36,882 nucleotides of DNA from an uncultured Calothrix sp. (GCA_937973965.1 CALJJQ010000052.1:1-36882); one strand, 5' to 3'. Counted from the first letter of the stretch, positions 23,103-32,956 are shown. Made by a program: numbers and translations. The notes: a model not told the origin generated them from the sequence alone.

Positions 23103-25826
23103 ATGAACAATTTTATATTTAAAACATTAAAAGGATGTAGTAGATACGCGATATATCGCGTCTCTACTCCAACAAAAAGGAAAAAAAGCCACACTCTTCG
23201 TCCTCAGTGGATTAGATTCCTGGCTATATTCCTGATTGCAATTCTCACAGTCCAACTTCTCCCCCAACCAGCCAGAACGCAAACATCTCCACCTGCTTAC
23301 TGCTCTATCCTTTATGCGATTGATAATCAGACACCCGGTAGAATTTATGAAGTCAATGTAAACACTGCTACCTATAACCAGGCAACTGCTAACAATGGCA
23401 CACCCTCTACTAGTATGTTATTTCAAAGCGCAGCCGCAGCACTACAACCTAGTACAGGTCGATTGTTCTACACATCCCGTAATACCTCCAACACCAAAAC
23501 AGCCTATTGGGATCCCGTTACCAACACTCACACCCAACTGACGGGAAGTTTTAACTCTGGCGGAACAACGGTTCGTTCAGCATTTTCTCCTAGCGGACGA
23601 TTATTTGTAGCAACCCAAACAGTTCTATTTGAACTTAACCCGACGACGGGTGCAGAGATTAGACGTACCACTTTACATGGTGTTAGTGCTCCAGGTGGTG
23701 GTAATGGGGATATGGCTTTTGATGGAAATAATGTTTTGTTTCTAGCCTCGGACAATTTTCTATATACAATTGACATTGACAACTTTTCCGCATCTTCTCC
23801 AGCCAATCTTCTGGGAACTGCACCTTCTGGAACAACATTCAATAGCGTGGGGTTTAAACCTGATGGTAAATTGTATACTTATGCTGGTAGTAATAACACA
23901 AAATACCAAGTTAATACGAATACAGGTGCTTTAACTCCTACGGGAGTAGTTGCGTTTAATCCAACTGTGAGTACGGTTGGTACAGACTTTGCCAGTTGTG
24001 CTGCACCTGTACCTCTCCTCGAATCTAAGAAAACCTATACAAAATTTAGTGGTAGTCCAGACAGTACAATTCTTCCGGGGGACGTAGTTGAATATACAGT
24101 GACAATTACAAACATAGGTGCTGTCCCAGCAACGAAATCCACCTTTAGAGACCCGATTCCCGTCGGAGTTACCTATGTTGCTAATAGTACCACCATGAAT
24201 GGTGTGGCGGTGGCTGATGCTAGTGGAGGAACATTTCCCTTTGCCAATTCTGCACCGATTCGCTCACCAGGTTTACTTCCAGGGGTAGTAGGAACAGGTA
24301 GTTCTGACCAAGTCACCCTCAAATATCGAGTCCGAATCAACACTGCTAATCCACCGACAAGTGTCACCAACCAAGGGACAACAATTTACCTCGGTAATCC
24401 CACGGGTGTACCAACGGATAATCCGAATACACCAGAACCGAATGATGCAACCGTAATTACAATTGGTTCTTCTACAATGACTATTTCTGGTCGAGTTTGG
24501 AATGACGCGGATAACAGTGCTAATAACACCTTCAGCAACATTCAAACGGGGACAGAAACAGGAACTAACGCAGGTGGACTCAATGCAATTTTGGTCAATA
24601 ATGCTGGTAATGTGATTGCGACCACACCCATCAACCCAGACGGAACCTATACCTTCACTGAAATTAACGCCAATCAGAATAACGTTTCCATTCGTTTAAG
24701 TACCACAGCTGGAACTGTTGGATCTACTGCTCCTACAACTTCACTTCCCGGAGGATGGATAAATACCAGTCCTTTAAGCACTCCCCCATTCAACATCAGT
24801 ACAACTAACGTTACTAATAGGGATTTCGGGATTGAGCAACTTCCCAATACCAATAACATTACAGCACCTTCCCAAATTAACCCAGGGGGAAGCAACACAG
24901 TACAAGTTCCACCACTGTCGGGAACCGATCCAGAGGATGGTGCTTTAGGTAGTGGTAGCAGCTTTCGGATTGTCACCCTACCGAGCAACGGCATACTCTA
25001 TTATGGTGGTAATGCGATCGCTACAGGTCAAGTAATTACAAATTACGACCCAGCCAAGTTGACCATCGATCCGAATGATGGGGAGGTTACTGTTGTCTTT
25101 ACCTATGCTGTCATCGATGCTGCTGGAAAAGAAGACCCAACTCCAGCAACGGTGACTATGCCATTTAGCAGACCAGATAATCCCAACGTACTTCTCATCA
25201 AACGGATTACCGCAGTCAACGGTTTAACCACCACCAATAACGGTGATAACCTCGCTGTATACAAAGACGAAGATAGCAATCCTTACGACGATAACAATAT
25301 TACCATCACCAATCCCAATCCCCCCACCACACCCGCAGATACAGATAAATGGCCAAATCCTCCAACCTTCCTCATTGGTGGTACAAATGGTGGTAATGTG
25401 CGTCCTGGTGATGAACTGGAATACACGATTTATTTTCTCTCAGCAGGAGACGATGAAGCAAAAAATGTGTATTTGTGCGATCGCATTCCCAATCATGTCA
25501 CTTTTATCCCGACTACGTTTAATAATTATCCTGACAAAGCACCAGGAATAGGTGGGGATCGGGGTATACTTTGGCAATACAATGGTCAAATGCAAGCTTT
25601 GACTAATTATGATCTCAACGGGAAAATGCGTTATTTACCACCGGGAGTGGAACCGCAAACCGTTTACTTTGACCCCGGTAATCCCAGTAAAAAGTTAGTG
25701 GATTGTGGTGGAGAAAATACTAACGGTGCAATTATCGTCAACTTAGGAAATTTACCGAATGCAACAGCACCAGGTACACCGACAGATTCCTACGGATTTG
25801 TGAGATTTCGAGGAAGAGTCAAGTGA
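23103..25826 (+). CDS. Large secreted surface protein with DUF11, SdrD-like and duplicated C-terminal modules
   Basis: A 907-residue exported protein. An unusually long n-region (1-37) includes residues encoded by a REP palindrome. The hydrophobic signal core is at about 38-54, with a cut near 'PARTQ' (residue 60). Residues 66-300 look like a beta-propeller ('YCSILYAIDNQTPGRIYEVN', 'AFSPSGRLFVATQTVLFEL', 'FDGNNVLFLASDNFLYTID'). A DUF11 domain (about 310-405) is followed by an SdrD-B-like module (about 458-550), an Ig/cadherin-like region with 'PPLSGTDPEDG' (about 600), and a C-terminal module of 139 residues almost identical to that of the protein at 26391. That module has two cysteines ('YLCDRIP' and 'LVDCGGEN') that could form a disulfide. 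The protein ends in 'FVRFRGRVK'. The ATG at 23103 is the only reasonable start. Confidence 0.85.
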   Translation: MNNFIFKTLKGCSRYAIYRVSTPTKRKKSHTLRPQWIRFLAIFLIAILTVQLLPQPARTQTSPPAYCSILYAIDNQTPGRIYEVNVNTATYNQATANNGTPSTSMLFQSAAAALQPSTGRLFYTSRNTSNTKTAYWDPVTNTHTQLTGSFNSGGTTVRSAFSPSGRLFVATQTVLFELNPTTGAEIRRTTLHGVSAPGGGNGDMAFDGNNVLFLASDNFLYTIDIDNFSASSPANLLGTAPSGTTFNSVGFKPDGKLYTYAGSNNTKYQVNTNTGALTPTGVVAFNPTVSTVGTDFASCAAPVPLLESKKTYTKFSGSPDSTILPGDVVEYTVTITNIGAVPATKSTFRDPIPVGVTYVANSTTMNGVAVADASGGTFPFANSAPIRSPGLLPGVVGTGSSDQVTLKYRVRINTANPPTSVTNQGTTIYLGNPTGVPTDNPNTPEPNDATVITIGSSTMTISGRVWNDADNSANNTFSNIQTGTETGTNAGGLNAILVNNAGNVIATTPINPDGTYTFTEINANQNNVSIRLSTTAGTVGSTAPTTSLPGGWINTSPLSTPPFNISTTNVTNRDFGIEQLPNTNNITAPSQINPGGSNTVQVPPLSGTDPEDGALGSGSSFRIVTLPSNGILYYGGNAIATGQVITNYDPAKLTIDPNDGEVTVVFTYAVIDAAGKEDPTPATVTMPFSRPDNPNVLLIKRITAVNGLTTTNNGDNLAVYKDEDSNPYDDNNITITNPNPPTTPADTDKWPNPPTFLIGGTNGGNVRPGDELEYTIYFLSAGDDEAKNVYLCDRIPNHVTFIPTTFNNYPDKAPGIGGDRGILWQYNGQMQALTNYDLNGKMRYLPPGVEPQTVYFDPGNPSKKLVDCGGENTNGAIIVNLGNLPNATAPGTPTDSYGFVRFRGRVK
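23140..23167. repeat. 28-bp REP palindrome within the start of a surface-protein gene
   Basis: GTAGATACGCGATA and TATCGCGTCTCTAC pair with a single mismatch. In the reading frame of the 907-residue protein they encode S-R-Y-A-I-Y-R-V-S, within the n-region before the signal-peptide core. Confidence 0.9.
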
Positions 25827-25875
25827 TTTTGGATTTTGGATTTGAGATTTTGGATTATGTCAATTTTGTTTTGTT

Positions 25876-25907
25876 GTAGAGACGTAGCACTGCTACGTCT
25901 TTTTTTT
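25876..25907 (+). terminator. Strong Rho-independent terminator derived from a REP-like palindrome
   Basis: AGACGTAGCA (25880-25889) pairs perfectly with TGCTACGTCT (25891-25900) and is followed by a T-run to 25907. The 5' extension GTAGAG matches the arm of the REP family. It sits 50 bases after the stop of the 907-residue surface protein and should end that transcript. Confidence 0.8.
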
Positions 25908-25956
25908 GTTCCACAGGATTTTGGATTTTGGATTATGTAAATTTTGTTTTTTTTGT

Positions 25957-25982
25957 AGACGTAGCAATGCTATGTCTTTTTT
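25957..25982 (+). terminator. Second, degenerate copy of the same terminator
   Basis: AGACGTAGCA (25957-25966) pairs with TGCTATGTCT (25968-25977) with one G-T pair, followed by a T-run. The flanking GATTTTGGATTATGT and ATTTTGTTTT sequences are shared with the first copy, so this is a tandem duplication of about 80 bp. Confidence 0.65.
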
Positions 25983-26390
25983 GTTTTATCTGTATTTGGA
26001 CAAGATAATCCTTGTGAAAACCTGAATGATTACCCCACGAAAATCTTCCATAGGACTATCTTCCCAACTTTACTGGAAAAATAAATAAAAACCCTCTCCA
26101 AAACCCAAAGTGTTTTGACTCAACCTACTTAAAATATTCAATTTTCAAGGTTCGTATATATAGTTTATATCCATCAAAACTAACAAAACAAACAGTATAT
26201 TTACGGTTTTTGTTTTTGTACTCGTGAATGGGAAAAACCTCAAAATCCCATTGCATCGTAAACAAACACGTACTGAAGACCCGACAGTTCGTCTCTTCTC
26301 CCTGATTCCTGACTTGTGGTAAAAATACTGTTTTATCTACAAAATATACAATGCTACTTTTGTTTTAATTGTATATTTTGTTTTTAGGAT

Positions 26391-29102
26391 ATGTCAAAAC
26401 ATATCTATAATTTAGTTTTTAAAAACCTACTATTAAAGCTATTAAACTCCACCCTCAGTGCTTTCACCCTGGTTTGTTTACTTTCCCTACCAGCTGTTGC
26501 GGAGGGTTCCAAAGAATTAGTGTCGCGAGGTGGTTCCCGACCCTATTTGGAATGGTCGAATGATACAACCGCAAATATTCCCAGAAAAACCCGACTCAAA
26601 GTCTATGTCAAGTCGGGTGAAGTTATTAATTTGGGTTCCAGTGTACATACTAGTTTTGATGGCAAAGATATTGTTTTACGCAGTCCGTCGGGAGTTGAAA
26701 GTGTTTGTGATGTCAAAAACACTGGTACCAATGAAGGATTTATCAACACGCTAGCAAAGGAAACTGCTGGACCCTTACCCAATCCAGGTGGATATACACC
26801 CTGTCAATTCACCGCAACGGAAACGGGTGTTTATGAGGTGGAATTTCATGCACCTAATACTTCTGGAAACCCCCCAGTAAGAGATGTAAATGCATCCTTT
26901 CCCATCGATAACACTCAACGAATGGCTGTTTCTGCTTGGGATATCACGGTTCGAGATGGTCAAGGAAATTCCAAAACTGGTCGGGTGTTCACAAATTACG
27001 TCGCGATGAATTTGGGGGGTAATAATCGTTCTTTAAATTCCAAGTTTTACATCCAAACTAAGGACGGATTCCGTTACCGGACGGAAATGAATGGATTAGA
27101 CCCCTATGCATTTATTTTCTTTGGTAATAGTCGGGGGTTTATTGATAGGACTGATAATTCAACTTTGTACCGTTCTGCACGTGCAAATGATAATCTGCTT
27201 AGTCCTTTTGAGGGGAATGTGGAAGTACAGCGTCCCGATGTTCCGGATACGATAACAGATATTACCCATTTGGTGTTTTTTAATCCCCCAGATCCGGAAA
27301 CTTTAATCCATTTAGGAATTCCGACCATACCTGCAATCCCTGCAACACCAAGCAACTTCCAATTTACAGGGGGAAGTGGGGGAAGTGGAAATCAAACCTT
27401 TGTGGGAGTGGGGGGAAAATTTAGTTTTGATAGCACTAGTAGTGGTAGTTATTCCATCATCATTGATACTAATAACGATGGTGTGTTTGATCCTAGTCAG
27501 GATCGGGTGTTGCAAAACGTTGCCCTGGTAGGTAAAAATGTGGTTGTTTGGGATGGAAAAGACCGTAATGGGGTGAACTTACAACCCCTACCAGGGAATG
27601 CTGCTTACAATGCTCAAGTCACCCTGAGAACAGGAGAATACCATTTTCCCATGTTGGATGCAGAAAACAATCCCAATGGGTTGGTGATTGAAATGGAAAA
27701 TCCCCCCACAGCTTTTCCCGCAGGTTTGAATGCATATACGGTTTATTACAACGCTGAGAATTATCAGACAAAAAATGGTACTTCTGTTGACTTGAGTAAT
27801 CCGGGAACTCCACCAAATCCTCGGAATGCAGCGATGGGGATAGATAGTTCTGGAGGTGTAAATAAGTTTAGTAATAACTATGGTGATTTTAAGGGAATTG
27901 ATACTTGGGCTTTTTTTCCTAGTCAAGCTGTATTCACTCCTTTGGTGATTACAACTTCTAATCGCGCAAATGTACAGGGGAAAAAATCTGTCCGGTTTTT
28001 AAGTGATAATGATAATAGTAATACGGTGACGGTGGGTGATGATGTGGAATATACAATTACCTACACTAATCTATCTCCCGGTAACAGTGATGCGATCAAC
28101 TTTGTGATTAATGATTCCCTTCCTTCCCAATTAACCTTTGTCTCTGGGGAAATAACTGCCGTTACTGCTGGTAATAATATTACTTACAATACTAATTACA
28201 ACGGTACAGGTGCGATTACCAATTCGGGAACATTGCGGGTGGGTGATACAATTACCATCAAAATTAGAGCCAAAATCAATAGTACCAATAACGGTAATCC
28301 GGTTAGTAACCAAGCTAGTGCAACCTTCAATACACCCGATAACCCTGCAACGGTTGGTGTGGTGCTAACGGATGCAGATTCCGGAAATGGGACAGCTAAT
28401 CCTCCTGGTGTTGGGAGTGACTTTGTACAAATTGGGGATAATGGTGTAAGTATTGGTAATGACCCTGGAAATACGGGGGATGATGATCCGACTTTATTTA
28501 CTGTGGAAAATAGTCCTGTTGTCAGCAGTAATCCGAAGGTAATTTTAGTTAAAAGAATTACCGCAGTCAACCAACAACAGTATCAGCAATTGGTAAAAGA
28601 TGGGAATAATCCCGACGAAGATGATTCCGGATGGCCTGCTAACCTGTTAACAGGGGTAATTAATGGTGGGTTAGTCCGTTCCGGGGATGAATTGGAATAC
28701 ACAATTTATTATCTCTCAACTGGTGACGATACAGCAAAAAATGTGTATTTGTGCGATCGCATTCCCAATCATGTCACTTTTATCCCGACTGCGTTTAATC
28801 ATTATCCTGATAAAGCACCGGGTATCGGTGGGGATAGGGGTATACTTTGGCTATATAATGGTCAAATTCAAGCTTTGACCAATTACGAGAGTAACGGAAA
28901 AATGCGTTATTTACCACCGGGTGTGGAACCGCAAACCGTTTACTTTGACCCCAGTAATCCCAGTAAAAAGTTAGTAGATTGTGGTGGAGAAAATACTAAC
29001 GGTGCAATTATCGTCAACTTAGGAAATTTACCGAATGCAACAGCACCAGGTACACCGACAGATTCCTACGGATTTGTCAGGTTTCGAGGAAAAGTCAAAT
29101 AG
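26391..29102 (+). CDS. Large secreted surface protein with FlgD-like, DUF11 and duplicated C-terminal modules
   Basis: A 903-residue exported protein. The signal core is at about 15-36 with a cut after 'PAVA' (residue 37). The N-terminal 300 residues have no recognised domain. At about 352-425 there is a calcium-like loop 'DTNNDGVFDPSQD' followed by 'VVWDGKDRNGVNLQPLPG', which resembles a FlgD-type Ig fold found on secreted bacterial proteins. A DUF11 domain lies at about 545-650 ('VGDDVEYTITYTNLSPGN'). The last 139 residues match those of the 907-residue protein at about 92% identity by my count, including both cysteines and the end 'FVRFRGKVK'. No membrane anchor or sorting motif is present. 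It is likely a structural surface component of the same assembly. Confidence 0.85.
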   Translation: MSKHIYNLVFKNLLLKLLNSTLSAFTLVCLLSLPAVAEGSKELVSRGGSRPYLEWSNDTTANIPRKTRLKVYVKSGEVINLGSSVHTSFDGKDIVLRSPSGVESVCDVKNTGTNEGFINTLAKETAGPLPNPGGYTPCQFTATETGVYEVEFHAPNTSGNPPVRDVNASFPIDNTQRMAVSAWDITVRDGQGNSKTGRVFTNYVAMNLGGNNRSLNSKFYIQTKDGFRYRTEMNGLDPYAFIFFGNSRGFIDRTDNSTLYRSARANDNLLSPFEGNVEVQRPDVPDTITDITHLVFFNPPDPETLIHLGIPTIPAIPATPSNFQFTGGSGGSGNQTFVGVGGKFSFDSTSSGSYSIIIDTNNDGVFDPSQDRVLQNVALVGKNVVVWDGKDRNGVNLQPLPGNAAYNAQVTLRTGEYHFPMLDAENNPNGLVIEMENPPTAFPAGLNAYTVYYNAENYQTKNGTSVDLSNPGTPPNPRNAAMGIDSSGGVNKFSNNYGDFKGIDTWAFFPSQAVFTPLVITTSNRANVQGKKSVRFLSDNDNSNTVTVGDDVEYTITYTNLSPGNSDAINFVINDSLPSQLTFVSGEITAVTAGNNITYNTNYNGTGAITNSGTLRVGDTITIKIRAKINSTNNGNPVSNQASATFNTPDNPATVGVVLTDADSGNGTANPPGVGSDFVQIGDNGVSIGNDPGNTGDDDPTLFTVENSPVVSSNPKVILVKRITAVNQQQYQQLVKDGNNPDEDDSGWPANLLTGVINGGLVRSGDELEYTIYYLSTGDDTAKNVYLCDRIPNHVTFIPTAFNHYPDKAPGIGGDRGILWLYNGQIQALTNYESNGKMRYLPPGVEPQTVYFDPSNPSKKLVDCGGENTNGAIIVNLGNLPNATAPGTPTDSYGFVRFRGKVK

Positions 29103-29365
29103 ATTTTAGATTATGTATTTGGGACTTAAATCTTTGATTGACAAGGATTTTGTCAGTTCAGGTTCAAAGTCACCTCTTCAGTGAACGTTTAGAATAAAGT
29201 CAATAACTGCCGATTTCCAGTTTACTGATTGTATTCTCAGTAGACTGTGAGGTTTTTAAAAACTTTTATTTGACACGAATATTGCTGGACAAGAGTTTCC
29301 GACTTTGTGATTCATCGAACTCACGTTAACCTTAAGTAAGGAGATGGAGTCAGGAAAATAGGATT

Positions 29366-29830
29366 TCAAAATCTGAGTGGATTTGCGACCTTTTCACCTC
29401 TTTGCGAATCAAACACATTTCCATCTTTTTCAATAATTGGACAAATCTTGGGTTTTGAGGGGGAATTTTCGACTTTCCAGGTTGAGAGTATGTATTCCAA
29501 CTCCTGCTTAAACTGGATAAGCTCTTGAATTTTATCTTCAATATCTTGCACCTTTTCTTGCAAACTAACTTTAATGCGATCGCATGGTAATTTGCCTTGG
29601 TCATGGATTTTTAAAAACTCCTTGATTTCTGATAAGCTTAATCCTAAACTTTGAGCGCGTTTAATAAAACGTAAACGGGATATAACATCTTGGTCAAACA
29701 GCCGAAATCCCCCTTCGGTTCGACTTGATGCTTTTAATAAACCTAATTCCTCATAATAACGAATAGTTTTAATTGGTACGCCACTTTGTTGGGCGATCGC
29801 ACCTATTTGTTGACGATTTTTGACTAACAT
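29366..29830 (-). CDS. MerR-family metal-responsive transcription regulator
   Basis: A 154-residue MerR-type activator. The winged-helix N-terminus reads 'IGAIAQQSGVPIKTIRYYEELGLL' and 'FRLFDQDVISRLRFIKRAQSLG', followed by a long dimerisation helix (about 84-118). Cysteines at residues 83 ('KLPCDRI') and 130 ('KICPII') are candidate metal ligands; position 83 corresponds closely to Cys82 of mercury MerR, whereas CueR uses a C-terminal pair. It lies 128 bases downstream of the copper-ATPase gene on the same strand, so copper or a related soft metal is the likely signal. A strong GGGAGGAG ribosome binding site precedes the ATG, complement of about 29842-29849. Metal identity is inferred from context. 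Confidence 0.9.
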   Translation of the reverse strand: MLVKNRQQIGAIAQQSGVPIKTIRYYEELGLLKASSRTEGGFRLFDQDVISRLRFIKRAQSLGLSLSEIKEFLKIHDQGKLPCDRIKVSLQEKVQDIEDKIQELIQFKQELEYILSTWKVENSPSKPKICPIIEKDGNVFDSQRGEKVANPLRF

Positions 29831-29958
29831 AATTAATTTTACTCCTCCCTATTCCCCAGACAGTACTTATATTTGATTTCTGAAAAACCAAATTAGCTAT
29901 AAGCCTACCATAAAAAGGTTTGTTTCTGAGTATATTTAGCAAGATTAAAGTACGATTC

Positions 29959-32241
29959 CTATATCACTAATTTGGGTTGAAAATTCTGTAAACGTAATGC
30001 ATTTGTCACCACACAAACCGAACTAAAAGCCATTGCAGCACCTGCAATAATGGGATTAAGCAACCAACCAAAAATCGGGTAAAAAACACCTGCGGCGATG
30101 GGAATTCCAGCGATATTATAAATAAAGGCGAAAAAGAGATTTTGGCGAATATTACAAATTGTGGCATGACTTAGTTGAATTGCCGTCACCACACCATATA
30201 AATCGCCAGAAATTAAGGTAATATCACTAGATGCGATCGCAATATCCGTTCCTGTACCAATGGCAATCCCGACATCGGCTTGGGTAAGGGCTGGTGCATC
30301 GTTAATTCCGTCTCCCACCATTGCCACTATTTTACCTTTTTTACCTTCCCGTTGTAATTCTTGAATAGTGGCGGCTTTTTGGTCAGGACGGACTTGGGAT
30401 ATGACTCTGTTTATACTAACTTCACGGGCAATACTACTGGCGGTACGGTGGTTATCTCCTGTCAGCATGATTACTTCTAAACCAAGTTTTTGCAGGGCTT
30501 GGATGGCTGATTTCGATGTCGGTTTCACAGCATCAGCTATCCCCATTAACCCTTCTACTTGACCGTCTACAGCTAGGAAAATGGCGGTTTTCCCCTCTGA
30601 TTCTAAACGGTCTTTTTCCCCTGCCAACAATTGCGTATTTATCCCTAATTCTGTCAACCAGCGTTGTGTGCCAATTTGTACCAAATGGGAATTCACCATC
30701 CCCTGAACACCACTACCGGGGATTGCTCGGAAATCGACTACCTGGGGAGGTGTTATATGTAACCTTTCCAGATTAGTTTTAGCGTATGCAACGATAGCAG
30801 TAGCTAGGGGGTGTTCCGAATTTTGCTCGACGGATGCGGCTAATTGTAATAACTTCATTTCATTCCCGTTTGCCGTTCCCTTCACCGTCACAAAATCAGT
30901 GACAGTTGGTTTTCCTGCGGTGATGGTTCCGGTTTTATCCAGGACTATAGTTTGGATTTTATGGGCTAATTCCAAACTTTGGGCATCCTTAATCAAAATT
31001 CCGTTTTCTGCACCCTTACCAGTCCCCACAATCACCGATGTGGGGGTCGCTAAACCTAAAGCACAGGGACAAGCGATAATCAACACCCCAACCGTGGTAA
31101 CTATGGCCAAGGTGACATTACCCGCGACACTCAACCAAATGATAAACGTGAGGACTGCGATCGCTATCACCACCGGGACAAAAAATCCTGTCACCTGGTC
31201 TGCTAATCTTTGAATTGGGGCTTTGCTTCCCTGAGCTTGTTGGACGAGTTGAACAATTTGGGCTAACACCGTATCCTTTCCCACCCGTGTTGTCCGTAAT
31301 TTAAAGCTACCTGTTTGATTAATAGTTGCTCCAATCACCTCATCCCCTGGATGTTTTTCCACGGGTATACTTTCCCCTGTCACCATCGACTCATCAACAG
31401 TTGATGTCCCTGCGATTACTTCTCCATCTACAGGTATTTTTTCCCCAGGACGAACGAGGATAATATCACCTATTTGCACCTCAGAAATGGGGATATCAAT
31501 TTCCTGTCCATCCCGAATTAAACGTGCTGTTTTTGGTTGCAAACCGATTAACTGACGAATTGCTTTTCCTGTTTGTTTTTTAGCCCGACTTTCTAACACC
31601 CTTCCCAGTAAAATTAAGGTAATAATTACAGCAGAAGCTTCATAATATACATCGGGAGCAAGACTACGGGAGATGAAAAAGTTGGGGAAAAAGGTTGGGA
31701 ATAGGGAATATATAAAAGCCACGCTCGTTCCTAAGACAACTAAGGTATCCATCGTTGCAGTGCGGTGTTTCCAAGCTTTCCTCGCATTAGTATAGAAGGA
31801 CAAACCACACCAAAATTGAATGGGAATTGTGAGGATTAATTGCAACCAAGGGTCATGTAACCACATGGGAATCACAGGAATATGTAAACCTGTCATCATG
31901 GGAATTGACCCAATAATGATAATCCCACTGAGAATACCCGATATCACCACCTTACGAGTCAAGTCATAGGTTTCCCTGGATTGTCTATAGGTTTCGGCTG
32001 CATCTTCCTCCATTAAAGTATTTTCTGGTTGCAGCAAAGAAGCAGAATAACCAGCCGCATCTACAGCCTTTTCAATCGTCACAATATCAGTCTTTTCTGG
32101 GTCATAGGTAATCGTGGCAATTTCTGCACCAAAATTCACTATACATTCCCTAACTCCAGGCACAGAACTAATAGCTGTCTCTATATTTTTAGCGCAGGAT
32201 GCACAACTCATTCCCCGTAATTTTAATGTGCTATTAACCAT
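29959..32241 (-). CDS. copA: Copper-translocating P1B-type ATPase
   Basis: A 760-residue Cu(I)-pumping membrane ATPase. It has an N-terminal HMA domain with 'GMSCASC' (C13, C16), the actuator 'VTGES' (287-291), the transmembrane metal site 'CPC' (391-393), the phosphorylated Asp in 'DKTGT' (D435), 'HPLATA', and '[10 protein letters not shown]'. The last two membrane helices carry 'YN' and 'M-x-x-SS', the P1B-1 signature for Cu(I). Length and single HMA domain are typical of bacterial CopA and of cyanobacterial CtaA/PacS. Whether it exports copper across the plasma membrane or supplies thylakoid plastocyanin cannot be told from sequence. It is grouped with an HMA chaperone upstream and a MerR regulator downstream, all on the minus strand. 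Confidence 0.94.
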   Translation of the reverse strand: MVNSTLKLRGMSCASCAKNIETAISSVPGVRECIVNFGAEIATITYDPEKTDIVTIEKAVDAAGYSASLLQPENTLMEEDAAETYRQSRETYDLTRKVVISGILSGIIIIGSIPMMTGLHIPVIPMWLHDPWLQLILTIPIQFWCGLSFYTNARKAWKHRTATMDTLVVLGTSVAFIYSLFPTFFPNFFISRSLAPDVYYEASAVIITLILLGRVLESRAKKQTGKAIRQLIGLQPKTARLIRDGQEIDIPISEVQIGDIILVRPGEKIPVDGEVIAGTSTVDESMVTGESIPVEKHPGDEVIGATINQTGSFKLRTTRVGKDTVLAQIVQLVQQAQGSKAPIQRLADQVTGFFVPVVIAIAVLTFIIWLSVAGNVTLAIVTTVGVLIIACPCALGLATPTSVIVGTGKGAENGILIKDAQSLELAHKIQTIVLDKTGTITAGKPTVTDFVTVKGTANGNEMKLLQLAASVEQNSEHPLATAIVAYAKTNLERLHITPPQVVDFRAIPGSGVQGMVNSHLVQIGTQRWLTELGINTQLLAGEKDRLESEGKTAIFLAVDGQVEGLMGIADAVKPTSKSAIQALQKLGLEVIMLTGDNHRTASSIAREVSINRVISQVRPDQKAATIQELQREGKKGKIVAMVGDGINDAPALTQADVGIAIGTGTDIAIASSDITLISGDLYGVVTAIQLSHATICNIRQNLFFAFIYNIAGIPIAAGVFYPIFGWLLNPIIAGAAMAFSSVCVVTNALRLQNFQPKLVI

Positions 32242-32603
32242 GCTATTTTGCCTATTTATTGGTTGACTACCTGATTTATTTAATCTCTTTCAATCACACA
32301 TAAATCTGGTTATTTTTCGGATAATCCTCAGTGGGGTGGAACGCAGTGCAACTCAACAAAACTGACAGGGAAAATAAATAAATTATTAACAACAATAAAT
32401 CGAAAAACTAATCAAAATATCCTAAATAATCGTCCTACAAAAAATTTATTGTTGGTTTACGATGTAGAGGACGAATAATATCGCTGGATATTGATTTATG
32501 CATCTCCACCCAACCTACCCAATTCAAGATTTTCAGCCCCTCCTTGCAAGGGTAGATATTTTGTATTTGGTCTTTTTTGGCTATTTCAGCCGATAGCTAC
32601 TTT
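32242..32603. other. Intergenic region between copA and the chaperone gene
   Basis: A 362-bp AT-rich gap upstream of copA. No coding frame or strong repeat was seen. Its length suggests that copA has its own promoter, presumably here, rather than being read from the chaperone gene. I could not identify a MerR-type dyad with confidence. Confidence 0.45.
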
Positions 32604-32798
32604 CTACGCAACCGAATAACCAGCATTCATGATTGCTTCCCGAATCACAGCTTCCGAAACTTGAGTTTCCACACTCACTAACTTAGTACTGACATCCGTT
32701 TGCACCACCGCATCCGAGTCCAACGTCATAATTGCTTTTTTGATTGCTTCTCCACAGCTAGCACAAGCCATATCAGGGACTTTTATCGTCAATGTCAT
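32604..32798 (-). CDS. Small HMA-domain copper chaperone (Atx1/CopZ-like)
   Basis: A 64-residue soluble metallochaperone consisting of one heavy-metal-associated domain. It begins 'MTLTIKVPDMACASCGEAIKKAI'; the M-x-C-x-x-C site binds Cu(I), which it would hand to the HMA domain of the neighbouring ATPase. The open frame extends to 32864, but the start is put at 32798 because the domain begins exactly there and the 22 extra residues are not part of any HMA fold. The ending 'NAGYSVA' is a typical HMA C-terminus. It is encoded on the same strand as copA, 362 bases upstream, and divergent from smc. Confidence 0.88.
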   Translation of the reverse strand: MTLTIKVPDMACASCGEAIKKAIMTLDSDAVVQTDVSTKLVSVETQVSEAVIREAIMNAGYSVA

Positions 32799-32956
32799 TT
32801 TCCAGCCTTTGGGTTTGTGAATGAATAACCCTATTCTCAACCCTCCAGTTAAGTGGAGAGTCAAGTGGCTAAATATATATTTTTTGTGATAAAAGTTTAG
32901 GTGAAATGTGTTGACCGTTGACTACCGACGGAAATCACGACCAACGATTAATTAAT

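Larger units (their letters stand above)
25827..26390. other. Intergenic region with tandem terminators
   Basis: A 564-bp gap between two surface-protein genes. The first 160 bases hold a duplicated terminator block. The rest (about 25990-26390) is AT-rich without a coding frame or clear repeat. A promoter for the next gene is likely here but no core elements were assigned. Confidence 0.5.

Noticed and set aside
29139-29155. Hairpin TGACAA-GGATT-TTGTCA as terminator of the last surface gene
   Set aside because: Only a 6-bp AT-rich stem without a T-tract; too weak to call.
32799-32864. Upstream start for the HMA chaperone
   Set aside because: The 22 extra residues lie outside the HMA fold; the internal ATG at 32798 begins the domain exactly.
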